From positions 32,454,802 through 32,518,801 of the forward strand of contig CM055097.1 of NCBI GenBank assembly GCA_029204225.1: 64,000 bases of DNA, in the 5' to 3' direction. Within the stretch, counting starts at the first letter, position 1. Every line of letters starts with the position of its first letter. The position numbers and the translations under genes were made by a program. The notes under the pieces were generated by a model. That model was given only the letters and a program-made list of their open reading frames with translations. It had not been told where the DNA came from and ran no database searches. This stretch comes from Diphasiastrum complanatum. Taxonomy: Eukaryota > Streptophyta > Lycopodiopsida > Lycopodiales > Lycopodiaceae. This document shows positions 46,086 through 56,105 of this stretch, one piece after another.

Positions 46086-49000
46086 GAGAATTTCTACCAG
46101 AGAATGAACTTGATAGAGCCTGGGAAGCCTGGGAAATGGACAAGTCCCTCAACCAATATATCTCGCAGTATCGAGAAGCAATTTTAAAGATTAAAAATAT
46201 GGATGACTATCAAAAAATCAGGGGATTTGTCCGTGGCCTCAAAGATGAATATAAAGTAGAGGTCCAGAGAAACTCGCCTACTACCCTTGAGCAAGCTCTC
46301 AGATATGCTCAAATCTATGATGATTCAGTGGGTAGGAAGAGAGCGAGACAGCAACCACTTTCTGAGCAGCTTCCTCAGAAAGACTTTCAATTTAAAAAGA
46401 AATTTTTAAAAAGAAAGAAAGAAGATAAATTTAAAGGTGAAGCTCCTCAGAAACGCCCTTCACTCATACAGCCCTTAAAACCAGATGATTTTGAGAAAGC
46501 CAAACAAGAACGTTTGTGCTTTGTGTGTATGGGCAAGGGACACACAGTCAGACAGCGTCCCAAGGGGCCTTTCACTAAAAAAGATAAAAAACAAGTTCAT
46601 CTTGTTCAGACTGTATGTTTCCCCAGTGACTTGGCAGCTTCCGAGATCAAAGTGTATCATGAAGATCATGAACACTGTTGCCAGCTGACCTCTGCAATGC
46701 TAGCGAGACCCTTCAGCTTTGGGCCGCATGACCTAGTACGTATGCATGGGAAAGTTGGTAACCAGTCAGTAAGAGTCATGGTTGATGATGGGGCAACCCA
46801 TAATTTCATCAACCACACCCTGGTTAAAAAACTTAAACTACCAGAAGTACCTAGTCAGCATAGGTACATAGTCTCATTAGCTAAGGGTGAAGATAAAAAA
46901 ATATGGGAAACTATGGTAAGTAAGTTAAATCTTGGTATTCAGGGGTACCAAGATCAAATAAACTTTCAGATAATGCACCTGGATCGAACAGACATTGTTC
47001 TCGGGAGAGATTGGCTCTACAGTTTAGGACCTTCCCTCCACAGAAACTATCAGGAGAACACCCTCAGCTTTCAGTATAAAGGCCGAGAGATCCAGTTGCA
47101 TGGGGAGCATGATGTTCCCAACAGCCCTATGGTCTGCAGTTCAGAGCTCTGTCAGCTAATCGGAGACGAAGACCATCAGGTATTCTTATGTGACTTTCAG
47201 TTTATTCCTGAAGTTTCTATTTCCAGTTCTATTCAGCAGAAAATCAGTAAATTAGAAACTTTATTGTCTAAATTTAAAGATGTTTTTCCTGAAGATTTGC
47301 CACATGGTTTACCACCTAGCAGAGAGGTAGATCATGTAATAAACCTAGTACCAGGTACAGCACCTGTTTCTAAACCTCCGTATCGGGTCAGCCGAACAGA
47401 GGATGAAGAAATAACTAGGCAGTTAACAGACTATCTTGGGAAAGGCCAAATTCAGACCAGTAGTTCACCATGGGCCTCACCAGTCCTATTGGTGAAAAAG
47501 AAGGAGGGGTCTATGCGTCTTTGCGTAGATTACAGAGCCCTCAATAAAGTCACAATTAAGAATAAATACCCTATGCCTCGGGCAGACGAGTTGTTTGATC
47601 AACTCGACGGGGCTAAGTTTTTCAGCAAAATAGACCTCAGATCGGGATATCATCAAGTCCGTATAAAATCGGAAGATGTCTCGAAAACAGCTTTTAGGAC
47701 TCGTCACGGTCATTATGAGTTTAAGGTGATGCCATTTGGGCTCACAAATGCTCCAGCTACCTTTATGACCTTGATGAACAGTGTCCTCAGACCATACTTG
47801 GGTAAGTTTGTAGTCGTATTTTTAGATGACATCCTCGTCTACAGCAAAACGAGGAAGGAGCATCTAAAACACCTCAGAAAGGTGTTTCGACTGCTCAGAA
47901 AGCATAAGCTTTATGCTAAACAATCCAAGTATGAATTCTTCGTTGAAGAAGTAGCATATTTGGGTCACATTATCTCTTCAGATGGAATTAAGATGGACCC
48001 AAATAAGGTTAAAGCCATACTCAGTTGGCTGAGACCTCAGAATATTTTGGAACTTCAAATCTTTCTTGGTCTGGCGGGATATTACAGACGATTTGTCAAG
48101 GAATATGCTCAGATAGCAGTCCCTATGACAAATCTCCTTAAGGGGAAGGGAAAGGAGTTCATTTGGGAGTCCGCACAACAGGAGAGCTTTGATGCTCTCA
48201 AAACAGCCTTAGCTACAGCACCAGTTTTAAAGGTCGTCGACCCCAATCAGCCATTTGTGGTCGAAACAGATGCTAGCGACTTTGCAGTAGGTGCTGTGCT
48301 AACTCAGGGTGGACGACCAGTTGCGTTCGAGAGTAAAAAACTCGAGCCAGCACAGACTAGGTATAGTGCCTATGAAAAGGAACTCTTTTCTATAGTCCAT
48401 GCCCTTAAGACTTGGAGGCATTATTTGTATGGTGCCAACTTTGAGGTCCTGACAGACCATGAGAGTCTCAGATACCTTTGCAATCAACCTGAGCTTAGAG
48501 GTCGGAAAGCTCGTTGGGCAGAGTTGATGCAAGAGTTTGACATGTCTATCAGATATAGGCGTGGAAAATTCAATACAGTAGCAGATGCCCTTAGCAGAAT
48601 GCCTATGATAAACGAGCTGAGTTTTACTCAGATTCGTAATGAGTTACTCGAGTCCTTGAGAGGGAAATGCCAGCATGATGCATTCTTCTCTATTATCTGG
48701 AACTCAGTCCAGAACAGACAGTTACAGACTCCAGAACCAGTTCCCGGGGCTGGTGCCAGTTCATCCAAGAATACGGCAGCTTCCGTTGAGGATGATGATG
48801 AGTCCGAATATACGTCATCAGATGACGTTGAGGATTCTGAGCCTGTATTACCCAAGCAAACCCCAGTGGTTGAGGGTCAGTTGACTCAAGGATTCAAATG
48901 GAAACAGTATTCCATTCAGGATGAGTACTTGCTCTATAGAGATAGAGTATGTGTCCCCAATTCAGAGGATTATAGGCAGCAGGTCCTATATGAATGTCAT

Positions 49001-50263
49001 GACAATCCTAGCGCGGGACACCCAGGCATACAGAAGACCTATGAGCTTCTTCGTAGGCAATTTTTCTGGCCCAGTATGAAAAGGGACGTCCACCAATATG
49101 TAACCAGTTGCCAGAAATGTCAAGTAAATAAAGCAGAGCGTTTAAAGGCAGGAGGGTTGTTGCATCCCTTAGAAATACCAGCTGGTAAATGGGAGAGTAT
49201 CTCCATGGATTTTATAGTAGGCCTGCCTAAAACCCAAAAGGGTAATGACGCTATATGGGTCACAGTTGACCGTCTGACCAAAATGGCTCATTTTATTCCG
49301 ACCAAAACAACCGTTAGAGCTCCAGAGTTAGCGAGGTTGTTTGTAGACGGGCTATTTAAATTGTACGGTCTACCTTCCGGCATAGTCAGCGACCGGGACA
49401 GTAAGTTTACTGGAAATTTTTGGAAGGCAGTATTCCATCATCTCCATACTAAACTTAATATGAGTACCACCGACCATCCACAGACGGACGGTCAAACAGA
49501 AAGGGTAAATCAAGTGCTGGAGGATATGCTTCGTGCATACGTCAGCAAGAGGCAGACTAATTGGGAGGAGTATTTCTCGATATTAGAGTTTGCTTACAAC
49601 AGTACCAAACATTCAGCTACGGGATACAGCCCATTTATGCTGATGTACGGTTTTCAGCCACGCTCACCCACAGCTGTAGGGTTTAAACAAGAAAAAGTTG
49701 AAGCAGCCAGAAACTTTTTAGAAGACCTAAACCAGATGATAGAACATGCTAAGCGTAGCATTAGACAATCCCAGGATCGAGCCAGGCATTATGCAGATCC
49801 ACACAGACGGGATGTGCAGTTCTCCACTGGTGAGAGAGTCTACTTGAGAGTCCCAGTTGACTCTAAAACCCTCAAATCAGGAGTGTGTGCTAAGTTGTCT
49901 CCAAGGTATTGTGGTCCCTTTACCATCAGTAGGAGACTAGGCGAGGTCACCTATGAACTAGAACTCCCACACAGCAGTAAGGTTTTTCCAGTTTTTCATG
50001 TAAGTCAGTTACGAAAAGCCTTAACCAGATCAGATAATCTGGTAGGGGACAGTGTTCTAGTTCTCCCATTGGATCCTCAACAACCTCCACATGAACCAGA
50101 GGAGATTCTTGATAGTAGAGAGACGCAGACTCGTCATACTCTATACCGAGAATATCTGGTTAAGTGGAATGATCAGCCTGTTGAGAATGCCACTTGGGAA
50201 AGAGGCAGCGTCCTTCGCAAGATTTTTCCAGACTTTGTCTTAGAGGACCAAGACGGTTCTTAA
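46016..50263 (+). CDS. Element B Gag C-terminus and Pol polyprotein with chromodomain
   Basis: The open frame is 1415 residues long. The capsid end (residues 15-105) is followed by a basic stretch and a zinc knuckle [14 protein letters not shown] whose last Cys is Arg. The protease reads [11 protein letters not shown], where the family has D-S/T-G. The reverse transcriptase has [26 protein letters not shown] and the catalytic FLDD near residue 600. RNase H has [14 protein letters not shown] and ends ADALSRM. The integrase has the HHCC finger ([12 protein letters not shown] ... CQKC) and the DDE residues in [20 protein letters not shown] and [11 protein letters not shown]. The C-terminal chromodomain has [16 protein letters not shown], which identifies a chromovirus. 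The ATG at 46016 is only the first in the frame; translation should come from Gag. Apart from the Gag break, the knuckle and the protease change, the enzyme looks competent. Confidence 0.93.
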   Translation: MVVKSPGDWADSPVMESFEEAFLREFLPENELDRAWEAWEMDKSLNQYISQYREAILKIKNMDDYQKIRGFVRGLKDEYKVEVQRNSPTTLEQALRYAQIYDDSVGRKRARQQPLSEQLPQKDFQFKKKFLKRKKEDKFKGEAPQKRPSLIQPLKPDDFEKAKQERLCFVCMGKGHTVRQRPKGPFTKKDKKQVHLVQTVCFPSDLAASEIKVYHEDHEHCCQLTSAMLARPFSFGPHDLVRMHGKVGNQSVRVMVDDGATHNFINHTLVKKLKLPEVPSQHRYIVSLAKGEDKKIWETMVSKLNLGIQGYQDQINFQIMHLDRTDIVLGRDWLYSLGPSLHRNYQENTLSFQYKGREIQLHGEHDVPNSPMVCSSELCQLIGDEDHQVFLCDFQFIPEVSISSSIQQKISKLETLLSKFKDVFPEDLPHGLPPSREVDHVINLVPGTAPVSKPPYRVSRTEDEEITRQLTDYLGKGQIQTSSSPWASPVLLVKKKEGSMRLCVDYRALNKVTIKNKYPMPRADELFDQLDGAKFFSKIDLRSGYHQVRIKSEDVSKTAFRTRHGHYEFKVMPFGLTNAPATFMTLMNSVLRPYLGKFVVVFLDDILVYSKTRKEHLKHLRKVFRLLRKHKLYAKQSKYEFFVEEVAYLGHIISSDGIKMDPNKVKAILSWLRPQNILELQIFLGLAGYYRRFVKEYAQIAVPMTNLLKGKGKEFIWESAQQESFDALKTALATAPVLKVVDPNQPFVVETDASDFAVGAVLTQGGRPVAFESKKLEPAQTRYSAYEKELFSIVHALKTWRHYLYGANFEVLTDHESLRYLCNQPELRGRKARWAELMQEFDMSIRYRRGKFNTVADALSRMPMINELSFTQIRNELLESLRGKCQHDAFFSIIWNSVQNRQLQTPEPVPGAGASSSKNTAASVEDDDESEYTSSDDVEDSEPVLPKQTPVVEGQLTQGFKWKQYSIQDEYLLYRDRVCVPNSEDYRQQVLYECHDNPSAGHPGIQKTYELLRRQFFWPSMKRDVHQYVTSCQKCQVNKAERLKAGGLLHPLEIPAGKWESISMDFIVGLPKTQKGNDAIWVTVDRLTKMAHFIPTKTTVRAPELARLFVDGLFKLYGLPSGIVSDRDSKFTGNFWKAVFHHLHTKLNMSTTDHPQTDGQTERVNQVLEDMLRAYVSKRQTNWEEYFSILEFAYNSTKHSATGYSPFMLMYGFQPRSPTAVGFKQEKVEAARNFLEDLNQMIEHAKRSIRQSQDRARHYADPHRRDVQFSTGERVYLRVPVDSKTLKSGVCAKLSPRYCGPFTISRRLGEVTYELELPHSSKVFPVFHVSQLRKALTRSDNLVGDSVLVLPLDPQQPPHEPEEILDSRETQTRHTLYREYLVKWNDQPVENATWERGSVLRKIFPDFVLEDQDGS

Positions 50264-50274
50264 GGGGGAGGGAG
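50264..50274 (+). promoter_or_regulatory. Polypurine tract of element B
   Basis: GGGGGAGGGAG directly precedes the right terminal repeat, the standard primer for plus-strand synthesis. Confidence 0.9.
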
Positions 50275-51031
50275 TGTTACGAGCTCGTAACCAGTGCCGA
50301 ACCCTAGAGAACACAGATAGGTCAGATACCACAGTCAGGGTCGTGTCCAGCGTACATGACCAACAGGGCAAGACAGTGTGAGTAGTGTGCCCCAGCATGG
50401 TCCATAGCCATGGCGGGCCTAACACAGCCTAGGGACCCTGTCAGCAGGATAGGGCCCCCAGTTGGGTCCCGACGTGCAGTCGGCCACGTCAGTGCCATGT
50501 GGCCGACACTTGGCAGTAGCATGCTACCAGTCCTCACACTGGGCTAGGAGGGGCTTACTCTATATCAGGGAGTAGGCAAGGTTGGGTGGATCAGTGAGTG
50601 TTTGCCCTACTGTGGTGTTAGGATCTATTACACTGGTATCAGAGCCATCTCCATCCTAGGGAGTTCAGGACAGCAGTAGAGAAAGCTATCAGAAGATAGG
50701 AAAGATTTCTCAGATTCTCAGAAAAGAATTGAGGAGGAAAATCGCTGTAGGAACAGCTTTCAAATCCTTGAAATTTGCTGGGAATTTACAGTTGTTTGAG
50801 GCACAATCCCTTGTAGAAGCTCAGCGCTGAAAAATCAGGGATTTACCCTTGATTTTTATGTATCAGTTGTGGATTTTTGAGCACATTTTAAATAGAAAAC
50901 GTGGAGCAGGTCCAGCGCTGCCAAATTGGGTGGAAACTTCGAATTTGGAGTGAAATTTTCTGGAATTTGGAGCGGATCTGAGACAGAATCGTGGGTGCAG
51001 GTCCAGCGCTGAAGGTCTTTGGCAGGAACCA
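50275..51031 (+). repeat. Right extended terminal repeat of element B
   Basis: The repeat starts TGTTACGAGCTCG, contains the primer-site sequence at 50634-50646 and continues through the leader to GGCAGGAACCA, where the CTCAG target duplication follows. It is the same length (757 bp) as the left repeat, without indels. Confidence 0.9.
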
Positions 51032-51036
51032 CTCAG

Positions 51037-51651
51037 CTTGCCTATGCTACTTGGACAGGGCGTCCTGGTCCTCGCTCCATTTGGTTACGTGTACGTATTA
51101 CAGGTCGTGAGTATATTGCTTTAGTTGATACTGGCAGCATTCATTCTTTTATTAGTAGTTATATCACTCGTTGGATACGTGCTTCACCTATTCCTACTTC
51201 ACAGCCTCTCACAGTTGAGGTTGCCAGTTCCCATTCTTTTCCTAGTTCTCATATGTTTCAGCGTTTACCATACCGCATTGGAGATTTTTTTGGACAGGCA
51301 GATCTTTACATTATTCCTATGGAGCGTTATGATCTTATCCTTGGTGCTGATTGGTTTGCATCTCTTGGAGCCTTTACACTGGACTTGACACAACAGACAT
51401 TGACATTTGTACTTGATGCAGTTACACACTCACTTGTTGGCATTGATTCTCAGGGAGACTTCCTGTTGGTTACCGGGAAGCAGTTTATGCGTAGCCTGCC
51501 AAAGGATGACGATGCAGCTCTTCTTTCCATTCAAAGTACATCAGTTGCTGCTTCACTTTCACCATCCGTGGATCCTCTTCCTCAAGTTGATGCTGCTTCG
51601 GATTTACAGGTTGTTGCTGTGTGCCTTGTGCCTATATGCCTTGATTCATAG
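51037..51651 (+). pseudogene. Element A retropepsin-type protease
   Basis: Continuing the element A Gag frame, the sequence reads GRPGPRSIWLRVRITGREYI, then ALVDTGSIHSFIS with the catalytic D-T-G. Later come YRIGDFFGQADLYI and RYDLILGADWFASLGAFTLD, the flap and second-half motifs of plant gypsy proteases. The domain is complete and looks undamaged. The frame ends at TAG 51649, and the next coding-like frame starts with a one-base shift at the same place. An ATG at 51019 lies inside the element B repeat and is not the real start. Confidence 0.85.
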
Positions 51652-53224
51652 ATATCGTATTCAGTGGTCCTGGTTTCATTGATATTGAGGCCGTATACCT
51701 TGGTGGTATTTCTACTATTGCTTTTGCGCATACTTTAGATTGCCCTCCTGGTTCGGTGGTTGGTGCAGTATCTTCTCCATTGGTCTCTATATCTCCATCT
51801 CTTGAGTCTGTTATGGCCGATGTTCCTGCTAATTTCTATGGCGTTCTTCATGGGTCCACGTTTGATGGTTCCCTCGCTATTGGTGATTAGGCTGTATCTT
51901 CTTTCGCTTTACTCCATGGATCTCTGCTTGAGGTTTGTGATCTGCCTCATGATATTTCTACGGTTCCTGACATGATTCATGCGCCTTTGGCCCTTACTGT
52001 TACACATTTTTCTTCCGAGGATATTTGCCAGATGGTCACTATTACTTATCTAGGGTATTTATATGCTGGGATCTTTCTAGATGAGTACACGGACATCCTT
52101 CCGTCTCCTGGTGTTTCTACATATAGGTTTGTTGCAGTCCATGCCGATGGTATACACTTTTGGGTTCATGCGACTAATTCCTTTTTACCTCTTGATATTT
52201 GGCATTCCTGGTTATTACGTATCACTAGGATTTCATTTGGACCTATTGCTTACACTACTGCTTCATTTTCAGCTATGGATATATGGCATTCCTGGTTATT
52301 ACATATAGCTTGGTTTTCATTTGGACCTGTTGATTGGTGCTGGTTTTGGATAGTTTTTGGGGATGTTGCCGCCATATACTTCAGTGTTGCTCATATGTGC
52401 TTTGATACTCATTCCCAACTACATGTGAATATTGCTCCGATGCTTGCTACTGATGTTGCAGATCCTGTTCCTCGTTCCAGTGCATTTCTTCTATTCCTCA
52501 CTTGTGCGCCTGGTGTGTACTTTGGGATTACACTTGCGGCCAATTCCGATGGGTCATCCGATTCTCCATCCGTTTTTGGTGTATCCTATGATGGATTGTT
52601 CTACCTTCTCGGGCTTTTTGGATACCTTGGTGCTCGAGAGCTTATTACCCGGGCCAGTTCTCATTTACAGCATGTTCAGCAGCGTTATCAGACCTCAGTT
52701 GATCGTCACCGTCGCCATGTTGAGTTTCAGCTTGGAGATATGGTTTATCTACACCTACGGTTTGCATGTCATCATTTTGTCGAGGGCCATGCTTCTACCG
52801 AGAAGCTTGCACCACGTTATTATGGGCCTTATCGCATTTTGGAGGTTCTTAGTCCAGTTACATATCGCTTACAGCTTCCTGCTTCCACACGCGCCTGTGA
52901 TGTATTCCATGTCAGTTTATTACGTGCTGCTATTGAGGATGACGCTCCTTGTGATGCTGAGTTTCCTACTGCTCCAGAGTTATTTCCATTTTTACCTGCT
53001 GCTATATTACAGGTTCATCTATACCATACTCGACGTCGCCGACAGATTCAGTTTTTGGTCCAGTGGGATGGCTGTCCTATTGAGGAGGCCACATGGGAGC
53101 CTATTGACATCTTTTATCATACATCATCACTTGTGGATTAGGCTCGTGCTCTTGCTGCACTTGTTGATTCCTCTACATCAGATGTTGCTCTAGCTGTTGA
53201 TGCACCAGGGCTTGCTGCTACTTG
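51651..53224 (+). pseudogene. Element A unidentified region plus integrase C-terminus and chromodomain
   Basis: One frame is open across this region except for TAG at 51888 and 53139. Residues up to about 52620 (over 300 codons) do not resemble reverse transcriptase, RNase H or an integrase core. The stretch is rich in hydrophobic and aromatic residues, with an internal repeat around DIWHSWLL (52192 and 52282). From about 52640 it becomes a normal integrase C-terminal part: QQRYQTSVDRHRRHVEFQLG, DMVYLHLR, KLAPRYYGPYRILE and DVFHVSLLR. A chromodomain end, QFLVQWDGCPIEEATWEPID, follows. After TAG 53139 the same frame stays open for 27 more codons to TGA 53222-53224. Confidence 0.7.
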
Positions 53225-53239
53225 ATCCAGATCCATACT

Positions 53240-53760
53240 ATGTTCCAATGTTGCGACAAAATAAATGGAAGGATTTGGGTGTACAAATGGATCAAATCAG
53301 TATCGATACCCCAAATTGGCCCATAATCCATCAGGACTATAGTTGGACAATTTCAGTGGATTTCAACAGCAGAGCCCTCCAGGCTTATGCATATGAGTAT
53401 ACGTCTTCACCAGATCCAATTGTTAGGAATTCGGCTCTGTTTGCAAATGACTTGTCCAAGTTGGCGTCCGTTTCTACAAGATGGGATGATTGCCTACCTA
53501 CGTTGGCTTTCGATCCAAATATCCCTATGGCGTCAATTGCCTGTAGCCAGACTATATTATCGAGCTGTGATGCTGGGAGGATAGTGGGAATCCAGATTCA
53601 CAGCATGGACGACTTCAAAATGGATTGCCGGCGCAAATAAGTGTTTTCTGTTGCACAAGTCCGATTTCAATACGGACCGCCTGGAATTCATGGAGAAAGT
53701 GCAGTACCACCTAATCAGGGTGCGAAGAGAGGCCAACCAGAGCCCCAAGTAAATAATCTC
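53240..53760 (+). other. Coding-like stretch of unknown identity
   Basis: Two overlapping + frames look protein-like. The first (to 53640) reads KWKDLGVQMDQISIDTPNWP and DYSWTISVDFNSRALQAYAY. The other (from about 53387, TAG at 53582, then to about 53749) reads MIAYLRWLSIQISLWRQLPV and, past the stop, SKWIAGANKCFLLHKSDFNT then LEFMEKVQYHLIRVRRE, ending at a possible splice donor AAG/GTAAAT near 53749. I do not recognise a family. It could be a captured host-gene piece or the end of another element. Its position right after element A, with no LTR between, suggests a deletion junction nearby. Confidence 0.3.
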
Positions 53761-54106
53761 GCGAGGTGTTGTGGGACCGCCACCAGTTTTGGTGGGGTAT
53801 ACTGTTGGAGGGTTTGCGGATCCCAAGGCAACCCTTACCCTAGTTAATAAGTGAGAGGGATTTGGCACCCTGCGTGTGTAAGTCCAACCCGATGATCACA
53901 TAGTTATTTGATTAGTTACAAGTTAACAAAAGGACTTTAGGCCTTTCTGCGGCACTTCTAATGTCGCAAGGCCCAAAAGTCAAGTTAGTGAATAAAATAA
54001 GGGGTTCCCACCAAAATTCAAATTCAAATTGGTTCTCTCCAATCATTTTAGGGAGGTAGAAATTGGCCAATAGGAATTGAGGCCAAGACCCTCCACTCCA
54101 ATCCAC

Positions 54107-54117
54107 TATATAAGTGG
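54107..54117 (+). promoter_or_regulatory. TATA-box-like site
   Basis: ACTATATAAGT lies in a non-coding stretch (53860-54148) that could be an LTR promoter region. No transcript start can be shown. Confidence 0.3.
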
Positions 54118-54148
54118 TAGTTTCGAATCATTGTACATGTTCTCTCTT

Positions 54149-54264
54149 CATTTCAATACAAGCACCAACAGGGTTGGCTCATTTGGTTAGCTTGACATCC
54201 AAAGTTTCTTTGGTCTCAGGTTCGAGCCTCCCCTTGGAAACCAAGAAGCATTTCAATACAAGCA
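54149..54264 (+). mobile_element. tRNA-like short retrosequence (SINE) with 16-bp target duplication
   Basis: CATTTCAATACAAGCA occurs at 54149-54164 and again at 54249-54264. Between them lie 84 bp with an RNA polymerase III A-box-like GGCTCATTTGGTTAGC (about 54175-54190) and a B-box-like GGTTCGAGCCTC (about 54222-54233) at tRNA-like spacing. Long perfect target duplications are typical of LINE-machinery integration. There is no poly(A) or other tail. It is either a very short SINE or a retrotransposed tRNA. Confidence 0.75.
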
Positions 54265-54429
54265 AATTGGCCCTCTTATGGAATGGATCAGGAATGTCCT
54301 TGCTCTCTATCTTTCTTCCTCCATCTCTCATGCTTTCTTTAAGTGTAAATTTTGTTGGTAATGCTAATTAGGTTTTTTTCGTATATACTAGGTGTTTTTT
54401 TGAGTTTTTCAAACAAACAAAATTAAAAA

Positions 54430-54515
54430 AAAATAGTGTTCCGAACAGCGGAACGTTGTCCGGAACGCCTTTCGGAACGTTCCATGTTGCGGAACACGTT
54501 CCACAACATATGTAT
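54430..54515. repeat. Cluster of GGAAC/GTTCC palindromes
   Basis: GTTCCG, CGGAACGTT, CCGGAACG, CGGAACGTTCC and GGAACACGTTCC recur within 85 bp. The design is similar to the GTTTC-type borders of the element at 31210-31975. Confidence 0.55.
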
Positions 54516-54755
54516 AAATCAGATATGAGGGTCTGGGCCAGACAAGGCCATTTTGCGTCCATTTTCAGATCTGCGGACGCGTCTGCGTCCGACCCCCGTG
54601 CGCGGGGTCAGGTGTGCCCAATTTTTTTTTTTTAAATGGGCTGGACGCGTTTGGGTCTCGAGCACGCATCCGAGACCTGGACGCATTTAAAAAAGAAAAA
54701 GAAAAAACAGAAAACAGGTGTGGGGCAACAGACCGCGCTACCCCAAACCCGCGCC

Positions 54756-54758
<3 letters not shown>

Positions 54759-54814
<56 letters not shown>

Positions 54815-54900
54815 TTTATTAATGTCTTTTCCATGCCAAAAGGCATATAAGACTTAAAAGTAAATGTCAAGTGTGTGGTAACCATGGGAGCGTATAAAAC
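54759..54900 (-). mobile_element. LINE 3' end with (TC)n tail, second copy
   Basis: On the - strand CGCTCCCATGG, ACATTTACTTTTAAGTCTTA, TATGCCTTTTGGCATGG and AGACATTAATAAAGC run into TTTCTCTC and 52 bp of (TC)n. It matches the end of the longer LINE at 55187-56105. AATAAA is present just before the tail. Confidence 0.7.
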
Positions 54901-54962
54901 GTCTCCAATATGTAATAAAGAAAAACATCTAGTACAAACTAAAATAGACACGTATGCGAGCG

Positions 54963-54966
<4 letters not shown>

Positions 54967-55049
<83 letters not shown>
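54967..55049. repeat. (GA)n microsatellite
   Basis: About 80 bp of GA dinucleotides, followed by impure GA-rich and TG-rich sequence to 55186. Confidence 0.95.
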
Positions 55050-55052
<3 letters not shown>

Positions 55053-55169
55053 ATTGTGAGTGAGAGAGGGGGAGAGAGAGAGGTTGAGAGAAGGGTGTGT
55101 GCGTGCATGTGTGTGTGTTGTGATTTTTAGGAGGAGAGAGAGAGATATTGGATTTAGGGTTTAGGGTGG

Positions 55170-55186
<17 letters not shown>

Positions 55187-55221
<35 letters not shown>

Positions 55222-56105
55222 AAGAAAGAAAATGTATTAATGTCTGTTGAGTGCCCAAGGGCACACAAGACAGAATGAATAAGTACATGTCTCGTAGGAT
55301 TACTGTCCATGTCGGACAACATACTAGAAAACACTAGTCTAAATGGAAAAGACAAAATAGAACTCTCTCGAGCTAGGAAAAGACATAGCCAATATAGAAT
55401 CATAAAATGCATAAAAAGAGCAGATACACAAGAGCTTAACCTCCAGCTCTGAAGAGGGTACAGGTGCAAGAGCTTAACCACCTGCTCTGCTGAGGAAAGT
55501 AAAAGGATAAATATCAATCTCGAAAACAGTGTCTGATACCCATAACAGCTGTGGGCTGTGATCGAGGAGCTCTGCTAGCTCTAGAGGCGCGCGTAGATCT
55601 GGCAAGAGGTGGTGGCTGAGCACACTGGGCCTTCGCCCTCACCGGTATGACTGCCTCATCATCTGATAGGTCATCACGCTCCCGCTTTTGAAAGAAGCTA
55701 GTAATGAGATGCTGGCTAGAATCAGTAATACTCTCCGATGGTAGCAAAGAGGCTCTCAACATAAGCATCTCTCGTAGTAAAAGGCCGACAAATCTGGGAT
55801 CCTGATACTCCAAAAATGTACTGAGGGTAATAGGGGTGTCACGATATAAACAATGATATCGGCCACGTATCTCATAGTATGTAGGGCATATAAAGATAAA
55901 ATGAAACTCATCCTCCACTACACCCAATGTGCATATCTGGCATATCCGATGCTCTCTCAAAATGCCTGAATATCTGCCTGTCTCAATAGCAAGCTGATGT
56001 GAAGAGACTCGTAACTGTCCCAATCTGTATCGGAGCCCAAAAGAAAGAGGAAGAGAGAGATATAAAGGTCTAACAGGGAGTCCCAAACTGTCTTTGCGTA
56101 AGATA
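55187..56105 (-). pseudogene. LINE, C-terminal region, 3' UTR and (TC)n tail
   Basis: On the - strand the reading from about 56090 gives FGLRYRLGQLRVSSHQLAIE, TGRYSGILREHRICQICTLG and VEDEFHFIFICPTYYEIRGR. This is the Cys/His-containing region that follows the reverse transcriptase domain in many LINE ORFs. Then come DPRFVGLLLREMLMLR, ITSFFQKRE and an Arg/Ser-rich tail to the stop at 55514. The 3' UTR (55513-55231) ends GACATTAATACATTTTC, followed by TTTC repeats and (TC)n to 55187. It is 5'-truncated where it meets the hAT copy at about 56105. The N-terminal half of the long - strand frame (56105-56701) is the shadow of hAT coding and is not LINE. Confidence 0.8.

Larger units (their letters stand above)
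44427..51031 (+). mobile_element. Element B: young, nearly intact chromovirus (Ty3/gypsy)
   Basis: The 6605-bp insertion has 757-bp direct terminal repeats (44427-45183 and 50275-51031) that I found to differ at only two positions (44428 T/G and 44468 A/G). It contains gag, a long pol frame, a polypurine tract at 50264-50274 and a perfect 5-bp target duplication. A canonical primer-binding site lies inside each repeat (44786 and 50634), so the repeats are longer than the true LTR. Gag is broken by a one-base shortfall near 46058. Otherwise the coding region is open to 50263. Confidence 0.95.
42057..53224 (+). mobile_element. Element A: chromodomain Ty3/gypsy relative lacking RT, split by element B
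   Basis: The 5' LTR-like region is 42057-42531, the primer site 42533-42545, and gag 43224-44426. Protease resumes at 51037, followed by a long unidentified region and then an integrase C-terminal part with a chromodomain ending at 53139 or 53224. The break at 44426/51037 is due to element B (44427-51031) with its 5-bp duplication CTCAG. Removing B and one CTCAG takes out 6610 bp and keeps gag and protease in the same frame. No reverse transcriptase, RNase H or DDE integrase core is present. No 3' LTR was found after 53224. Confidence 0.8.

Noticed and set aside
50322-50537. Identical 71-codon - strand frames at 44474-44689 and 50322-50537
   Set aside because: They are identical because they lie in the two terminal repeats of element B, not because a protein is conserved.
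51019-51036. ATG at 51019 as the start of the element A protease
   Set aside because: These bases belong to the end of element B's right repeat. The true reading comes from element A Gag across the insertion site.
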